A stretch of 64,000 nucleotides of DNA from Calonectria ilicicola. Lineage: Eukaryota; Ascomycota; Sordariomycetes; Hypocreales; Nectriaceae. The position numbers and the translations under genes were made by a program. Shown here piece by piece: positions 1 through 13,893 of this stretch. The stretch's first letter is position 1; each line of letters starts with the position of its first letter. The notes below the pieces were generated by a model. It ran no database searches, was not told the DNA's origin, and was given only the letters and a program-made list of their open reading frames with translations. The stretch is from positions 4,898,001 to 4,962,000 of the forward strand of contig CP085827.1 in NCBI GenBank assembly GCA_020809705.1. The letters run 5' to 3'.

Positions 1-1954
1 GAGACGAGAAATATGGTCCCAGGAAAGAATGCTAGGGCATGGAGGGAATGGTATCATCTGGCTACAACGTAGAGTGGACCGCACTTCCATGGCATCCGAG
101 CTCCGAGCCGTCAAGCAGATCCGCGTCAATACCAGCTCGAAAGGGAAACATTACTGGCGCGAGCTTGAAGCGCTGGCCAAATTTTCTCAAGATAAGGTAG
201 TTTATCTCTCTTAAAGCAGCGCCCTGTTTTTACCAACACAAATATAGTATTCTGATTTCTTTGTCCAAACATATGGGTGGTATGAGGACTCAGTGAATCT
301 CTATGTTGCCATGGAGTATTGTGAGCATGGAGATTTGGGATTATACTTGAAAAATTTCGGGAAACTCCCTGAAGATCAAGTGCAGTATCTTTCGGCGCAA
401 ATCCTTGGGGCGATATCCATGATGCATGGGGTTGGGTTCGCCCATCTCGACATTAAGCCGGCTGTAGGATTTACGCCCCGTGCTTGTATCATCATTCGCT
501 AAATATTACAGAATATCCTCATCAAGAGCAAACCTCCTGCTGACTGGTGGGTCAAGGTTTGTGACCTTGGGCTGAGCAAACGGACCGAGAATGCAGCTGG
601 CTCAACCACCGTACGAGCGACTCCTGGCTTTATGCCTCCTGAGTTTCACGGGTTTGATCCCGATCCAATTAAAACAAGTCCTTTATTGTCAGATATATGG
701 TGCTATGGTGAAACCATATTCCAAATGCTCGTTGGTCGCGGAACGTTCAGCAGTAATTTAGAACTGCTAAATTATTGTAAGGGGGAGATAGAGTTTCCTA
801 CTAAAGGGTTGGATGCTTCTAAGGATGCGATAGATTTCATACGCTCCCTCATGAAAGCTAACCCCAGGGAGAGAATGACAGCAGTTGAAGCGCAAGGCCA
901 TATGTGGATGGCTCCGTCTATGACAGAGCTGGAGACAATACAAGAATCCGATCTATTGATACGTGAGGAAGAGGACTCACTCCCTACAAACCTCCCAGTA
1001 GATGGCGAATGGACTCAACCATCCGCAGCTTGGAGCGAACCAGACGCGAATCACGATAACCCTGAAGATCTTGAAACCCCTGATAATGACGCAGGTTCTC
1101 CGTCTTCAGAAACCAATGGTGCCAACAGAGAATGGAGAATGGAGAATGACCATTTCAGAACGCAAAAATTGCAATCGCCTCATGCTGATGATTTGACTGA
1201 ATCCGAGAGTGGTTCAGACGACTCACGGCCTGCATATAACATGAATAAAACCAAAGCACCTCGTGAGTCTGGTCAAGCTTCCTCTTCCAAAGTACCGTCT
1301 TTGCGCACTTTGGTTGCGGATAACGTCCGTCGCTCTTCGGCCAGATTTGAGCGAGATCAACCATCTCGCCCGAAAGAAGCCCCCCCTAGCCCAACCTTCC
1401 TTCCTCGCCAAAGGTCGGCTCCAGAGGGGCCGTCTTACTATGGTGACGAGAAGGGAGACACTTCTCGTGGCTACGTCGAAGTTGCGAGGTCCAAAAACAG
1501 GCTGAGACGCCGCCCACCAAAATACCATGAAGAGAGAGCCCCCAGATATCGGGAATCTTCTCAGCCCGAAGCAAATAGCCATACTGCGCTGCAAACTGAT
1601 GGTTCAAGTGCCAACAACGTATCCAGTGGAAAGAGGCGATCTCTTAAGCCACGATCCGGCGTGTATGCCCACACGTACAAGGTTGCACCAGACGGCCGCG
1701 CAACACTGTCGGATTCATACGACCGCAGGTTAGAGCTGAAAAATAATATATATTTGTACTATACGCATGACGCACCTGGTGTTGGAGTCGTGGAATCTCG
1801 TCCTGTGCCAGGTCGTGAATCGAGCTACTCGAGATCGACTGGCTCAACTCCCCCATTTCCCAAAGTCCATACTTCTAAGACTTACGACGTGGACGATGTT
1901 GCCTACCAACACTATGCATCAACCGGCTATGAAGATGAGTTCGCTTACGCCTAA
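1..1954 (+). CDS. Ser/Thr protein kinase, 5' end outside window
   Basis: The 3' part of a eukaryotic protein kinase gene. Exons read as <1-196, 248-463 and 512-1954; both introns (51 and 48 bp) start GTAG and keep the frame. The window opens at the glycine-rich loop (GHGGNG), followed by the VAIK-type lysine (RAVKQI), a hinge (VAMEYCEHGDL), the catalytic loop as HLDIKPAN instead of HRDIKPxN, the metal-binding motif as DLG instead of DFG, and TPGFMPPEF at the activation-segment end. The catalytic Asp, Lys and Asn are all present, so an active enzyme is likely. About 320 residues after the kinase domain are Ser/Arg/Pro-rich and look disordered, with a Tyr-rich end. The substrate cannot be read from the sequence, and any domain before the kinase lies outside the window. 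Confidence 0.85.
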
Positions 1955-4900
1955 TCAATACACAACATGTGCCAGTATATGTCGGACTTCTTTGCCGATT
2001 TGTATTTGCGATGAGGGTGGAGTCAGAACTCAAGTTTTTATGTTTGGGGGAAAGGAGCTGAGGGTTTTTCAACCTTCCTACAGAAAACCATTACAGCCCT
2101 TTTTTTCTTGCCATTCGCAAGACACTGGCGCTGGTGGTAACACTCATTGAAGACGAAACGAGCAATGGGCGAGGCCAATTGTCGGCAATAGAGCTATATG
2201 TTTTTCCCGCATGTAAAAACCCAAGGCTGGTTTAGTTTTTTTCTTTTTTTAAACAACTTTTTTGCAGCGGGTGGACTGTCAATTCATCGGAGTAGCAACA
2301 GGGTAGATGGGGTGCATTTAGTTCTGACAACAACCTAAACTGTTTTACACTCAAGCGTGGGAATTGCAGAGCAAACAAAATCAATAGAAATTATCATGAC
2401 AGTGTTAAGATTTGACATGATCTTGACCGCATGTGAAATTATCCTGCACCATTCTCTCCTGAGTTATTGTTCTTGTGCTTCTGTTGATGAAGGTAGCAGT
2501 TGAACCAGACTAGGCCTGGCTCAACTCCGGGTACAGCTATGTGGCAATCCACAACTGAACTAACAGCAAGAACAATGTTAAGGAGCCTGGCAAGGAACAT
2601 GGTCTTTCCGGCTCTCTCCGTTCCATCTTAGTTAAACAAATAGGGGGGTAGGGGTATTTGGGATCTGATCAAAGACTACACTAGCAACACTGGCATTGAA
2701 AACATGAATCGATGGTCCAACTTGGTCATATTTGGATCTGCGTATTAACATGTGAACACTCTACTCGACTCCAGCCAGTACTTGATTGGTTGTACCTTAT
2801 GGACTTCTCTTGCTGGGTTAGTTTGTTCCCACACTTGGTTACTAAACCACTTGTCCCTTTTCCATTGTGGATCTGCTTTGTCGACGCCGCTGGCCAACTG
2901 CAGCCTAGTAGCATTCTAGAATACCCAATACAGAGTAAAGGATCTTGGACCTGACGATCAATCAGGGCAAGAGACAGGAGTCAGATTTCTTAATGTTACT
3001 CCTTTTCCCCTTGACCATATAGGGTAGGCGAGCCTCGGCAAAGAACGCCTTGTCTCACTTACGAAGATTGTAATTACACAGACGGCCGAGTAATGTCTTG
3101 ACAAGACTCAAAAGATTTTCCTTTAATTTCTTCTGAAAAGCCTATCGCCCGAGAGCTACATGCAGAGAGACTAGAAAGCGCAAATTGTGGTCTGACGCGT
3201 ATTGCGTACTTCGCACTCGGGAGGGCCCACGCACGCTGCTGCCGGTCAGCCCTGGGTCCTGGGCTCAAAGTCAATGCAAGCGAACGGGCCCAATCCACCC
3301 GGAACCGTAATCTCATCTGCACCCTAAAAGAAAATGCGCCGAGAGGAAAAGGGAATTGCATGCAGAGTATGTTTTGATATTATTGTTTGATATTATTGCG
3401 ATTCCACCTGGGCATTTCCGCAGTAGGAAATGGGCGGGTGGGCTAGCTGCTGCACGGGGCGCTACGAGTGACAGCACGGCCCGAATTAAAGGTACAGCAG
3501 ACAGCATGTGGATGTTGCAGAATAGGTTGAGAAGGTCAAGGAAGGATACGGGGGGGTTGATTTTTCGCCATGGTAACCAGCAAAATTCGCAAGCACGGAG
3601 CGCATGGCAACTCGGCGTCTGCTGCAATGTAGATGAAATTTGCTGGGCAAGCAAAAGCTTGTGCTGGAAAAGTGAAAATCCCCCTTCCCAGTTTCCAGTG
3701 CCAACCCTGCAACACACCAACACACCAAAACACACCCGCCAAAACACAGTCAGTCGAGCAAACGAGGCGGCAACAGGGCGCCCGGGAGTCTGGACCAGTC
3801 TCTGCCCCTGCCCGGACCGGAATACTCCGCCAGGGGTGGGCTATTGGCTTGGCAAAGTGAGGCAGAGGCCTGTCCAGGGTCCATCCGCCTGGCAAAATTG
3901 CCCGCCAAGAAAGCATGAGAGGCAATTTCGACGATCGCGAACAAAGTTGAAGCGACCAGAAGTCTCCCCGATTGGCACCGCCCGCCAAGAAAAACGGGCG
4001 ACGCACCGCTTGCGCCTACCAATTAATGTTATTATCCGTCCCTCGTTATTGGCTCAGCTGCATGGAACGTGGGAGATGAAGCGAGCGCCGTCTCTCTCCC
4101 TTCTGCGCCCATGCACAGACGGGGTCACAGACGATCAGACTCGGACGTTGAAACACCCGGGTATTGCACGTCATCCATCACCAACGAGCGAGGCGGGGGT
4201 TTGTTTGAGAAAAAAAGAAATGTTTCCCCGTGGTGAAGCTCGTGGCAAAGAACAGACGTTTCGAATCCCCCAGATGGTTGCATCCAACAGAACCAACCGC
4301 ACGAGCACGCCTCCCGAGACTATTACAGAATACGACACACCAAGGGAGAACAAGGTTAGGTTTCAAAAACGACCGCTCCACGCCAAATACGATGAGAGAA
4401 CGGGTTCGTCACCCAGATAAAGCCTATTGGCGACAGTAATTTTAGTTAGAAAAAAAAAAAAAACCTGGCTCGAGACGTGAGATGAGACGATCGGGCAAAG
4501 CAAAGTCGCCAAATGCGAAACAAGGACGAGGCAATCTCTTGGGGCGCATTGCATGCTGAACCCAGGAAATCCAACCTTGGCTTGCTGTTCTCCAACCCAC
4601 ATTCCCGGTTTCCTATCCAACCACTCCAATTCCAGGCCTCACGTCGCAAATCCGTTGGAACTTTTTGCTCAATCCAGCATCATATTCGCCGCGGGAAACG
4701 TGCGCGTAAGACGGGTAGAATGAAACAAAGAAAAATGATGCGCGGTAAAAAGTCAAATTGCCAAAAAGAGCAATCCGGTATTTTCGCGCAACCAACCTCA
4801 TGTACGAGGCCTGACCAAAAGAAAAAAAACCGCCATTGATGACACCACGGCCCGGCGGCGACATGCACAAGAGCTTGAGCACCCTATCTTCATGCAACCT

Positions 4901-7900
4901 GGGGCATGGCGCCTCGTGGCATGAGACCCGCATTTGCCATCATGTCGCTCGCCTGCATGTGTCTGTAAGTGCGTTGCGCCTCTGGGGGAGGGGAAATCGG
5001 CGACCAAGATGGATGCATTGCTTTTTTTTTTCCTCGCCTTCTTTTCTTTTTTTTCTTTCCTTTGTCCATTGATCGGAAGAGCCAAGATAGCTTCTCCTTC
5101 ACATCTGGGGCTTGCCCTCGCTTGCAACTTGGCCATGGCTCAGAACCATGAAAGCTAAAAGGCTAGCACGTCTATTTACAGCCCCATGTTACATTTGTTG
5201 GAGACGAAAGTCTGGGCAATTGGAGAACGTGCTGTGGCGGTAGGCGTTGTTGACCTGTAGACGACCAATCTATTAGACGATTCTTGGTCTTCTCCATGAT
5301 TTCTCCATCTGGAACCATCTAGTGGCAAGGATGTCCGCTGCGGCCAAGACCTGGGGTAGGACGAGAAGAGAAGGCGGCGTGAGTGGTTACCGTCGGGCTT
5401 TTTTCGTAGAGTTTGAAAAACGAGATGGGACCCATTCAAGCGTTTTTCTGTACGTAAGATTGGCGCTGCTTTTCCAATTGCAAAGCTTCAACTAAGTCAT
5501 GATGCACGGCAGTCAATGGCTGGCTCGGTTCATCATGAGCCGTCATGCTCTTTCTGCATTGACCGCCCAGGCATCCTTACCGAGTTAGCCGGTTGAGTTG
5601 ACATAATGCCCAGAGTGAGATGAGAGCTGACCGCCACAGCGGCTGGGATGCCAAAACGAGGCTTTTGTTAGCCACCCCGGAGCAAAGAGTATTAGCGGGG
5701 AGACTTGCCCATCCACCAATCCAATAACTGCGGGCAACCCGTTTTGTATGAGTGAATTACCTGTCTGGAGGGATGGATGCAGGGTCCTCTTACACCAGTC
5801 CCATGCCAGCGCCCCAATTTTCACTCCCCGGACCGAGGAGGATCCAACGTTTTGCGAAGACTTGGCTGGCCCATAGCTCGTCTAGAGCCTTCTAAACCCG
5901 CAACCCTAACAGACCGCCAAAGGGCCGTCTCGCGGTTGATCCGCGTACCTGCCTCGTACCGGACGGTACCTGTTTAGGGTACCTTCCCAGTCGAGCCACG
6001 CTGATTTCCTGATCCGATGGGAGACGTGGCGTTCAACCACTCGAGTCAGGGGAGAGAGCGCTTTCGCTGTACTTGAGTTACATGCTATTGAACCTGCGCG
6101 TTAAAGAGAAAACGCGCACCGCGGAAACTAATCGTTACCTGGAGCGGCTTGGTTCAAGTTGGGAATGTTGAATGAGAGGAACATGCGAGAACGTCTGAGG
6201 TACAAAAAAACACAAAAAAAAAGTTGGACACCACGGAGATAAACCGGGAAGACGCAATATTGGCCACCCGAAAACTTGAACGAAGCTGGAATAATCCATC
6301 GCAATAAAAGTATGGGCAAGGCGATAATCATTGAATACGGATTCGTCGGTGCCGATAGTCGCCGCGCCGGTTTCAGGTACGGGCTCATCGGCGCCGATGT
6401 GACTGTACATGGCTTTGTTCATTCAACGCTTCAAGCGCCAATGTCTCCTCTGACATCATATATTGGAGAGAAGGAAAATTAACACTCAGAGTTTCGGGAA
6501 TGACGGCACGGATAGATAGGATGGCAGCGGGAATGAGCTCTTTGAGGAGAGAGCCTCATTACCGGCATGCAGATGGCGATGACACCTCAGCAACCAAACG
6601 AGTTTGATTGACAAGTGATAACGGGTGGGTTGTCATCACAATCCAACGGACACGTAAAAGAAAACAAAGGGCGCGTTTTGGGGACCGGTCTGGGGCCGGC
6701 CTGGGGCCTTGCCTTGGAGCGTGAGGTAATGTCCGAGAAGCGACACGATGGGGCGCGGGTCCTGTCGAATCGAGAGCCTGGACGATGGTGGGAACCTCGA
6801 GTCGCTGCGAGCGCCAACAGGGACCGGCCATCGGCGGCAAGTTCGTGAGCTAGGGAAAAAAAAAAAAGTTGCAAAAAAGAAGTGGGCATGGTTGCTGGAG
6901 CTTTTTTTCGCCGAGAGGCTTGATGGGTGTCCAGACGCGAGCCATCACGTGGCCAGAGCGCCAGTTCACGCGAGAGCTGCTGACGACTTCTAGCGAGCCC
7001 GCCCTTCGAGGCAGAATCGATGGATCCAACGGTGCTCTTGGTGGCAACGACCTGGTCCATGCGGCGTCATAACTTTGTCGTGGTGGCCAGCCCCCCGGCT
7101 CACTAAAGGATTGTCGAGTGGACAGTGGCGGGAGCATCAAGATTCCGCCTAAGATGGCATCTCCGCGGCTCCGCGTAGCTCGGGGCGGATATGATCCAGG
7201 GAAGCTAAAGAGATGTTGTCATGAGTACCGACCGAGTGTCGCGTGCAAGACAAATCGCTCGGATCGGTTGCAAGAGCGGGTCTTCGCCGCTGGTTGCAAA
7301 TCCCTGCATTTCGATTTGCGCTTTGCCTTGCCCGAGCCGCCTGCTTGGTGGAGGAGGATGGAATTGGAGATGCCACCAGCAAGGACAAAGCCTCACCGTC
7401 GACCCTGACCATAACCTTGAAGGGCGACAGGACTGGACCCGTAAACCCCCAAAGTGGCACACCGACAAAGGCAATATTCGCAAGTGGTCTATAAACTGGG
7501 GTTGGTGTTATGAGGATCGGAGTTTAGGCGCATCACGAAAGACTTGGCAAGATGGCTTGGCTTGGCTATGTTTCGTATACTCGGTGATCACAGTCGTCGT
7601 CATCCTTCTGCCACGTCCACAGCCTCATGTCTTACTCAGAGCAACTTCTTTTCGCCCGTCCCGCACCGCACTTGCAGCCGGTGAGGTCTAGACAAAGACA
7701 AAAGCCAAGCTTTTTGGCGTTGTGGGCGAGCAGCTCCCGAACTTATGGGCACCTGTATAGGCAATGTTTGAGAGCGGCATGAAAGATCGCCCCAGGGCGT
7801 GCAGAGCCAAGAGATTCTCATGGCGCCAGCAAATGATAACTTGTCTCGGGCGTACATATGGCTGCTGCCAAGAAGGCCGCGAATACCAATTGTCGCACCG

Positions 7901-10900
7901 TCGTTCGCCTTGTGAGTCTATTTGGACGTGATGAAATTAAGCTGGTGTTTGAAAAGCTGTAGCCTAGACCGCTGCACATGCAGAGCCCCATGCGACGAAC
8001 ACTGGGGAGCTTGTCGAGGTGTTTACTACAATGGGAAGGAACCTAGGCATGCTTGCCAGGCCAGGCAGGTGCGCATGAAACAAAATGGCAGGCGAAGGGG
8101 AGGAGACTTTGGGGGGAGGGGGGCACACACGACACCTAGAGGCAAGTGCAATGGGGGGAGCTCTGAGTGCAACTGCCACTGGAGCATCCCCGCAACGACG
8201 CTCCAGCAACGGTAAAGAAGACATGTCATCCATGTCGTAGGATGAGCTATACTCCGTAGCCCACGATTCTATCCAGTGTGCCCTGTCAATGATGTTCCAC
8301 GCATGCATTAGAGCCAGAGCCCTTGGGGCGTCAAGAGGAGAGAGTGCCGCCAATTCCCGCACCCTCGAAGCCTTGCTGGCCAATCCCCGTGGCCAATTGC
8401 AGTTTTACAGCCGGTTCAGGACGCCACCCCCCGGCCCTGGGCTTGAGCGCCTCCCGGGCGACCCCGGATCCGCCACCGGGTTGTCGATGGAGAAAACGGC
8501 AGCAGCTGAAGAAATGCCTCGTCCACTTCTGCCGCATCTCTGTCATGTGGTGTAGCGCAGCGTCATGTCGTCTCCATCGCATGGACGTCAATTGGTAAAA
8601 ACGAGGCAAGCACAGGCACGGCAGTCCAGTAAGAGAAAAAGACGCTTCCCAATGCCGCGACGAGATGGTGCACCGACTGCAACCATGGGGTGGTGGGTGC
8701 TCCAGTTTCCAGTTTCCAGTTCCAGTTCTAGCTCCAGCTTCAGCTTTCCAACTGGGGCGAGCGGCTCCACGACAGACAGATGAATGAATGCTGGTGCATG
8801 ATGCAAATATCCCACAGGCTCATCTGATCCGAACCTCGTCGGTCAAAGAGTGGGTTTCGCCAAAATTGCGAGTCTTTTTTCATGTTGCCTCATTTTACTC
8901 CCTTACCGTGCTCGAGACGCTATTCTTGGTGGAACTGAGCATCTTTGCCGAATTCGCGAGTCGTCGGCCGTGACGGATATCGGATTTGTCGATTCAATTG
9001 ATGAGCGAAATAAAGATCGGGCGGGCGTCTACCCGGTCAGATGTACATGGATGTAAGTGTAATAGTACCATGTACGCTGTAGGCATATTCGCTCCCGCTG
9101 TAATCAGCACGCTAACCGTGCTGTGGCAGGTGCCAAAGGGGCGAGCCAGTGAGTAGAGGTACCTACGGCGAAGCAATTACAGTGCAGTCCAGTACATGTC
9201 ACGCTTTGAGCCGCGGAGCGGGATTCAATTAGGGGACATGGGCATGGGTCAAAAGGATTTACGGCTTTGGAGAATTTCAAACGGCTAGTCAATGACCGAC
9301 AGGCGCGGTAAAATAAGTCCAGAAGCCAAATCGCGGGCCTAACAGTCGCCGGTTGCCGGTAATTTGTCGCTGTCACTATCGACCAGGACCGAGTCGGGGC
9401 GCGAGTGCACCGACTCAGGCTTATCGCCTCGACAGGCTTGGCTGTCGATAATCTGGGCTAGAGCCTGGCTAGCTCCATGGGAGGAAAAAAATTTACCTGG
9501 TCCTGGTCGATATTTTGCCGTTTGATTCACCGAGATATCTGCGGCGGTGTCTAGTCACCGACAGCCACCGCTGCCTTTGCCAGCGAAGCAGTCAATTATT
9601 CACCTCGGCCTCGGTAGGCCTTCTCCTTCCCCATCCCCCCACGGCTAGGCCGATGTGGCACAGAAAATACGCAAGACGGCGAGTCGTCAGTCGGCGAGGC
9701 GATCGGATTGGACCAGGGCCGCCAATGTCTCACCTTGTGGTGCTAGGGGGTTCTGTGCGCTTGTTGGCGGGAGGCTGGGGAGGATCGAAGCGGCCATTCC
9801 AATGACGTAGTCTAAACGAGACCATGATCATGTTGGCAGTCAAATCTTGTCCGTTCTCAAGCGCGGCAAGGTTGTCCTGGCCCGACGACTGAGCGGCTGG
9901 CCGTTTACTGAGGTGGAGGAGGCGATAGCTTCCGTCGCGATCACCGCCCTTTGCGACCAATTGAGCACTAACATAGCAACGTGAGGCGACGTGACTTTGT
10001 CCACGGCCTTCGAGAATAATTCCAGGTGGGCTCCCCGTGCCCGCCCGCCAGCTAATTGCATGTGCGAATGGGGTGTCCACATCTGCGGCCCACAGGAGCT
10101 GCACGCTGGGGCAACAGCTGGGCGTTACAAGTGAACTGGTGAGCAGCAAACCTGGGGCATGGTGGCACAAAGGGCTGATGCAATTGAGCCTGCACGAGCT
10201 GGTATTCCCGCTGTCCCGGATGGCGAGAACATCGACACCCCCCATATGATGCGCCAGAAAAGGCAACGCCGGGAACCGGCAAGAGCTGGTGTTGGTTCTG
10301 GCGCCGTTGGTTATGTCTACAGCTCCAAAAATTCATCCCCATCCGCTTTCACCCGCAGGCTGGATCGGGGACGCTAGCGTTGCGCCTCATGCGCAAAGAT
10401 TTGTATGGAGAACTGGAGTTCCCTTGTCCAGTGTCACCTTGACTTATGAGCGCTTGTATTGGATTGAGAGGGGGGGATCCAGCCAGCAGCAGGAACTGGG
10501 GCCATCCGGGCAATGAGCAAGGGACGGCGAGGCAAATTCGTGACAACATTGCAACCTCGCCGGAGGGCATTTCAATACAGTGTTCAGCACGGTGCTCAAG
10601 TTGCCAAGGCTGGCAAGGTTTAACAGCTGCCGATAAGGCGATTGGTCAGACCAAGTGACGGCCCTGCGCGAGCCAGTCAGTGTGCAGAATCTGTCTTCAG
10701 CAGGGCTTCTGCAGGGAAGGGTGGACAACAGGTACCGGCAAGATGAGACCCTTTGACCTTTCTGGTGTCCTCGGGACAGACCCCCCCGTCAACCCCATCG
10801 TCATAACATGCGAGGGAGGTCAAGGTCGAGCGCGAGGGATAAAAAAAAAATCATCAATTGCAAAGAGTAATTCAGCTGTTATCGCGGCAGAAATGAAGAT

Positions 10901-13893
10901 GCCCGCACAATTGAGACACGGAGCACACTGTATCGCCTTTGTCTACGACATGGCCAACCTACATTCAATTAACCTTACAATTGCCGTAGTCTCAGTTACA
11001 TCAATTGACCTCAGAGGTCGGCCGAATTACACGCGGCGACCACAGGGTAGCTACCAGAAATGTGTCGTCATCAGGTGCTGTAGCAGACTGAAGCCATCAC
11101 TGTCGGCTAGAACGTGCTTGGGCACCGTGGGGGATGGTCGATCAGCGCCGGTTTCTCATTTAGAAACGTTGAGAAATCGGTAATATCTGTGTCTCATCAC
11201 GGCGCCTTGACTTTAATGTGGTGCATAATTTACAATCGAGACCGTCCATGCCAATGTCAATATGATTCGAGCGTCTTGTGCGACCCGAGTCTCCATTTCG
11301 CCTCGACCACGAGGACAATCAGTTCCATCGTACCCCGTCCGCATTCGTCTCCGGGTCCTTGTCATGTGTATTGTACATAGTGTGTACGTACTTTTTGCTG
11401 CTTTGTTCCTGCGGCGAATTGAGAGAGCCTTTCGGTGGTGTATCAGTCAGCCAGCCAGCCAGTCGCAATTCTGCTGACCGCCAAGGACCGGGCAAGCCAG
11501 TGTCGTCATCCCTCGCCGGTCGCGACCATCTTGCCAGAGATAGAAGCGCATGGGTTGTTGGGTGTGGGAGCTCCCTGAGGGGGGCGGCGCCATCGCCGAA
11601 AATCCCTCAGCCAGCACCCAGCGCCCAGCACCCAGCACTGACGTACAGCAATGTACCTGGGCTACAAGGCACGGGAACAGTGGAGGAGGCGTTGCGGATG
11701 GCGGTTGGCAGGTAGGCAGGCTTCCTAGCCTGGTCACTGTCAAGGCATAGAGAATCAAGCTCGCTGATTTGCGAGGGGCGGAAGACGACGGGACCCGGGA
11801 GATGCACAGTGCAGTAATGTCAGGGACGAATGACCACTGCCTGAATTGAGTGCATATTCGGAGGCATTAAGCAAGCTCTGTATCAGCATCATTGTAGCGG
11901 GTTTGAGGTAATGGCTGATGACACTCTGCCAAGACCGGCCGCTAGCAAGTATCACCGACAGAGGGACTGGCTCGCGAGGATTTGCAAAGGGGGTAAATGA
12001 TTTTTTTCTTTGTTTCTCAACTACGTGCTTGGCAGGGGCTGTGGTAGGGAGGTGCAATTGATCGTCTAGAAACAAGTTATGTGTAGAGCTCGACGAGATC
12101 TGGAAAGGAAAAGGCCTTCGTCAGCCATCAGCCACCACGGTGAGAGTGCAGCCGGTTGGTGCAGCTGGCTTTCCGGCCACATACCTTGCCCGGCCTAGTC
12201 CATCGTCCAGAGGCTGCCCGTCAAAACGACATCATCGGCCTGGCTCGGGTGGGGCGCCTCGGTTTGTTGTTAGGTGGCTGATATTGTTGTTGTTTTGTTG
12301 TCATTGCTCATAGCTTCGACTGTTTACTCTCTGTGCGAGATTACCGTCTTGTTTCCATTCCCCACGCTCGAGAGGTGCCCACACACACTGTGGTCTTGCA
12401 CCTGCATGGAAGACCTGGCCGAGGGAAAATTTGTGGGCGACGGTGGGCGTGGAACATGGGTACAGAAAGCCAGGTGGACATGGTGTGGACATGGAAAGGC
12501 ATGGGGGGGGAGGATAAGGACGATGAAATCAATGGGTCACTGAATCGGCTCCAGTTGCAACCATTTCGGCCAGTGACAGGGTGGCTAGGCAAAACCAATG
12601 CAGATGCAGCGACCGAGGGCGGTCTACAGTCACACCCAGGCCTAAAAAGCCCGCTCGTTTGTGCACGCCCTTCGACCATGCCGATTTGTCCACTGCACCA
12701 GTGCGTGGACCGTGGTCCAGCCGACGCTACCGGGTGCGGGTGAGCTTGGTTGATGGTAGCTGATACTGATGCTGGCTAGCTGCCACTTTCAGTTATTATT
12801 TGAAGATTATGGCTGTTTGTATTTTGGCCGTGGTGATGCCGCCGCCGTAGCATCATGGGCGTGGGCGGCGTCTGATTGTGACATACGTGTATCTTTTGGC
12901 TTCCGCCCTTGAGCCGTAACTTGTCTTGGTTTGGCCTGAGTTCTCAAGTCCCATGGCTCTCTCGTGGCATCTTCGGTACGCAAAAAGGGTGCACTACATA
13001 GGTATGTGTCTGTGTCTGTGTCTGTCAATCTTGTCTATCATTGCTTGGCAGTCTCGCAACAATTGGAGGGGCGTGTGTGTGGTGTGGGGGGCGTGTCTGT
13101 GTGTAATTTCTCGTCATGAAATCTCTGAACTGAATGCGGGTTTTGTTTTCTGCACGGTGCTGGGACCGAATCGGCGGCGAGGGAGCGAGCGAGGCCAAGA
13201 TGACGGGGAAAAGCGAGAGAGAAAGCGAGAAGCGTGAGCAGCCAGAGAGTGACGACAGAGGTAGTGAGCGACTTGTTGCTCGCAACCGGCAAGGCCGTGG
13301 GGCGCCAGGCCAATTCGTACGGTAGCCGCACTCGTACACATACAGTACCATCCAAAAGGTACGAAGGTACTACACCCTTCCCGGCCGTACCCTGGGACAA
13401 TTGGGTCTGGGACCTGGGGACCATGGGGACAAGGGGACAAACGGGTCCCACGGCGGACCCACTTGGGAGGTGTGGGCTTGGTGGGCTTCCCACGAGCCCC
13501 ATGAGAAGTCCTGCGTTGCAAGTGAGAGAGTGAGTTGAGTGACTGAGTGAGGACCCGCCCGGCCATCGCCAGGTAGGTTCGCACGGGGCAGGTCCGGCAA
13601 TGTCGCCGGTGAGTAGGCATCGAGGTGCGCCATTGAAATAGAGACCTTCTCCCGGCTTCAAGTCGACTTCTTTTCCTTTCCTCTTCACCCACGAATGCTT
13701 CACATATAAGCGACCCTACCTTCGTGCGGTGCTCTACGCTACCTCTCCACTCTTACCTCAAGCACTGTCTTGATCCTTCTTCTCTATTTTGCAGCTCCCC
13801 CTCATATATACCTAATAATTACACACAACCTGCTGCATACGTCCGCGGTCCCCCAAAGACTTCGTCTCTTTGCCACCTACAAACCTTCCAGCC
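1955..13893. other. Long gene-free region between kinase and PMA1
   Basis: Almost 12 kb without a coding region I can support. Open frames up to 354 codons occur (3356-4420, +), but their translations are rich in Arg, Pro, Ser and Thr, show no family motif and overlap other open frames, as expected of GC-rich non-coding DNA. Visible simple features are T-rich stretches near 2230-2265, A runs at 4449-4463 and 6846-6869, CCAGTTT-like short repeats at 8701-8750, CCAG repeats at 11443-11462 and TGTGTC repeats at 13004-13026. No tRNA with a matched acceptor or T-arm stem was found among the few box-B-like matches (for example 4261-4272). The last kilobase is presumably the PMA1 promoter and leader. 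Confidence 0.6.
13701..13710 (+). promoter_or_regulatory. Possible TATA-like element of PMA1
   Basis: The sequence CACATATAAG lies about 185 bp upstream of the PMA1 ATG. It is followed by a pyrimidine-rich stretch (13720-13800) typical of leaders of highly expressed fungal genes. The assignment rests on position and composition only; no transcription start is shown. Confidence 0.35.

Noticed and set aside
4255..4275. Box-B-like TTTCGAATCC, possible tRNA
   Set aside because: The bases on either side cannot pair into a T-stem and no A box or acceptor stem is present on either strand.
3356..4420. 354-codon open frame (+) in the large gene-free region
   Set aside because: Arg/Pro/Thr/Ser-rich translation without motifs, overlapped by several other open frames and without a codon pattern like the real genes.
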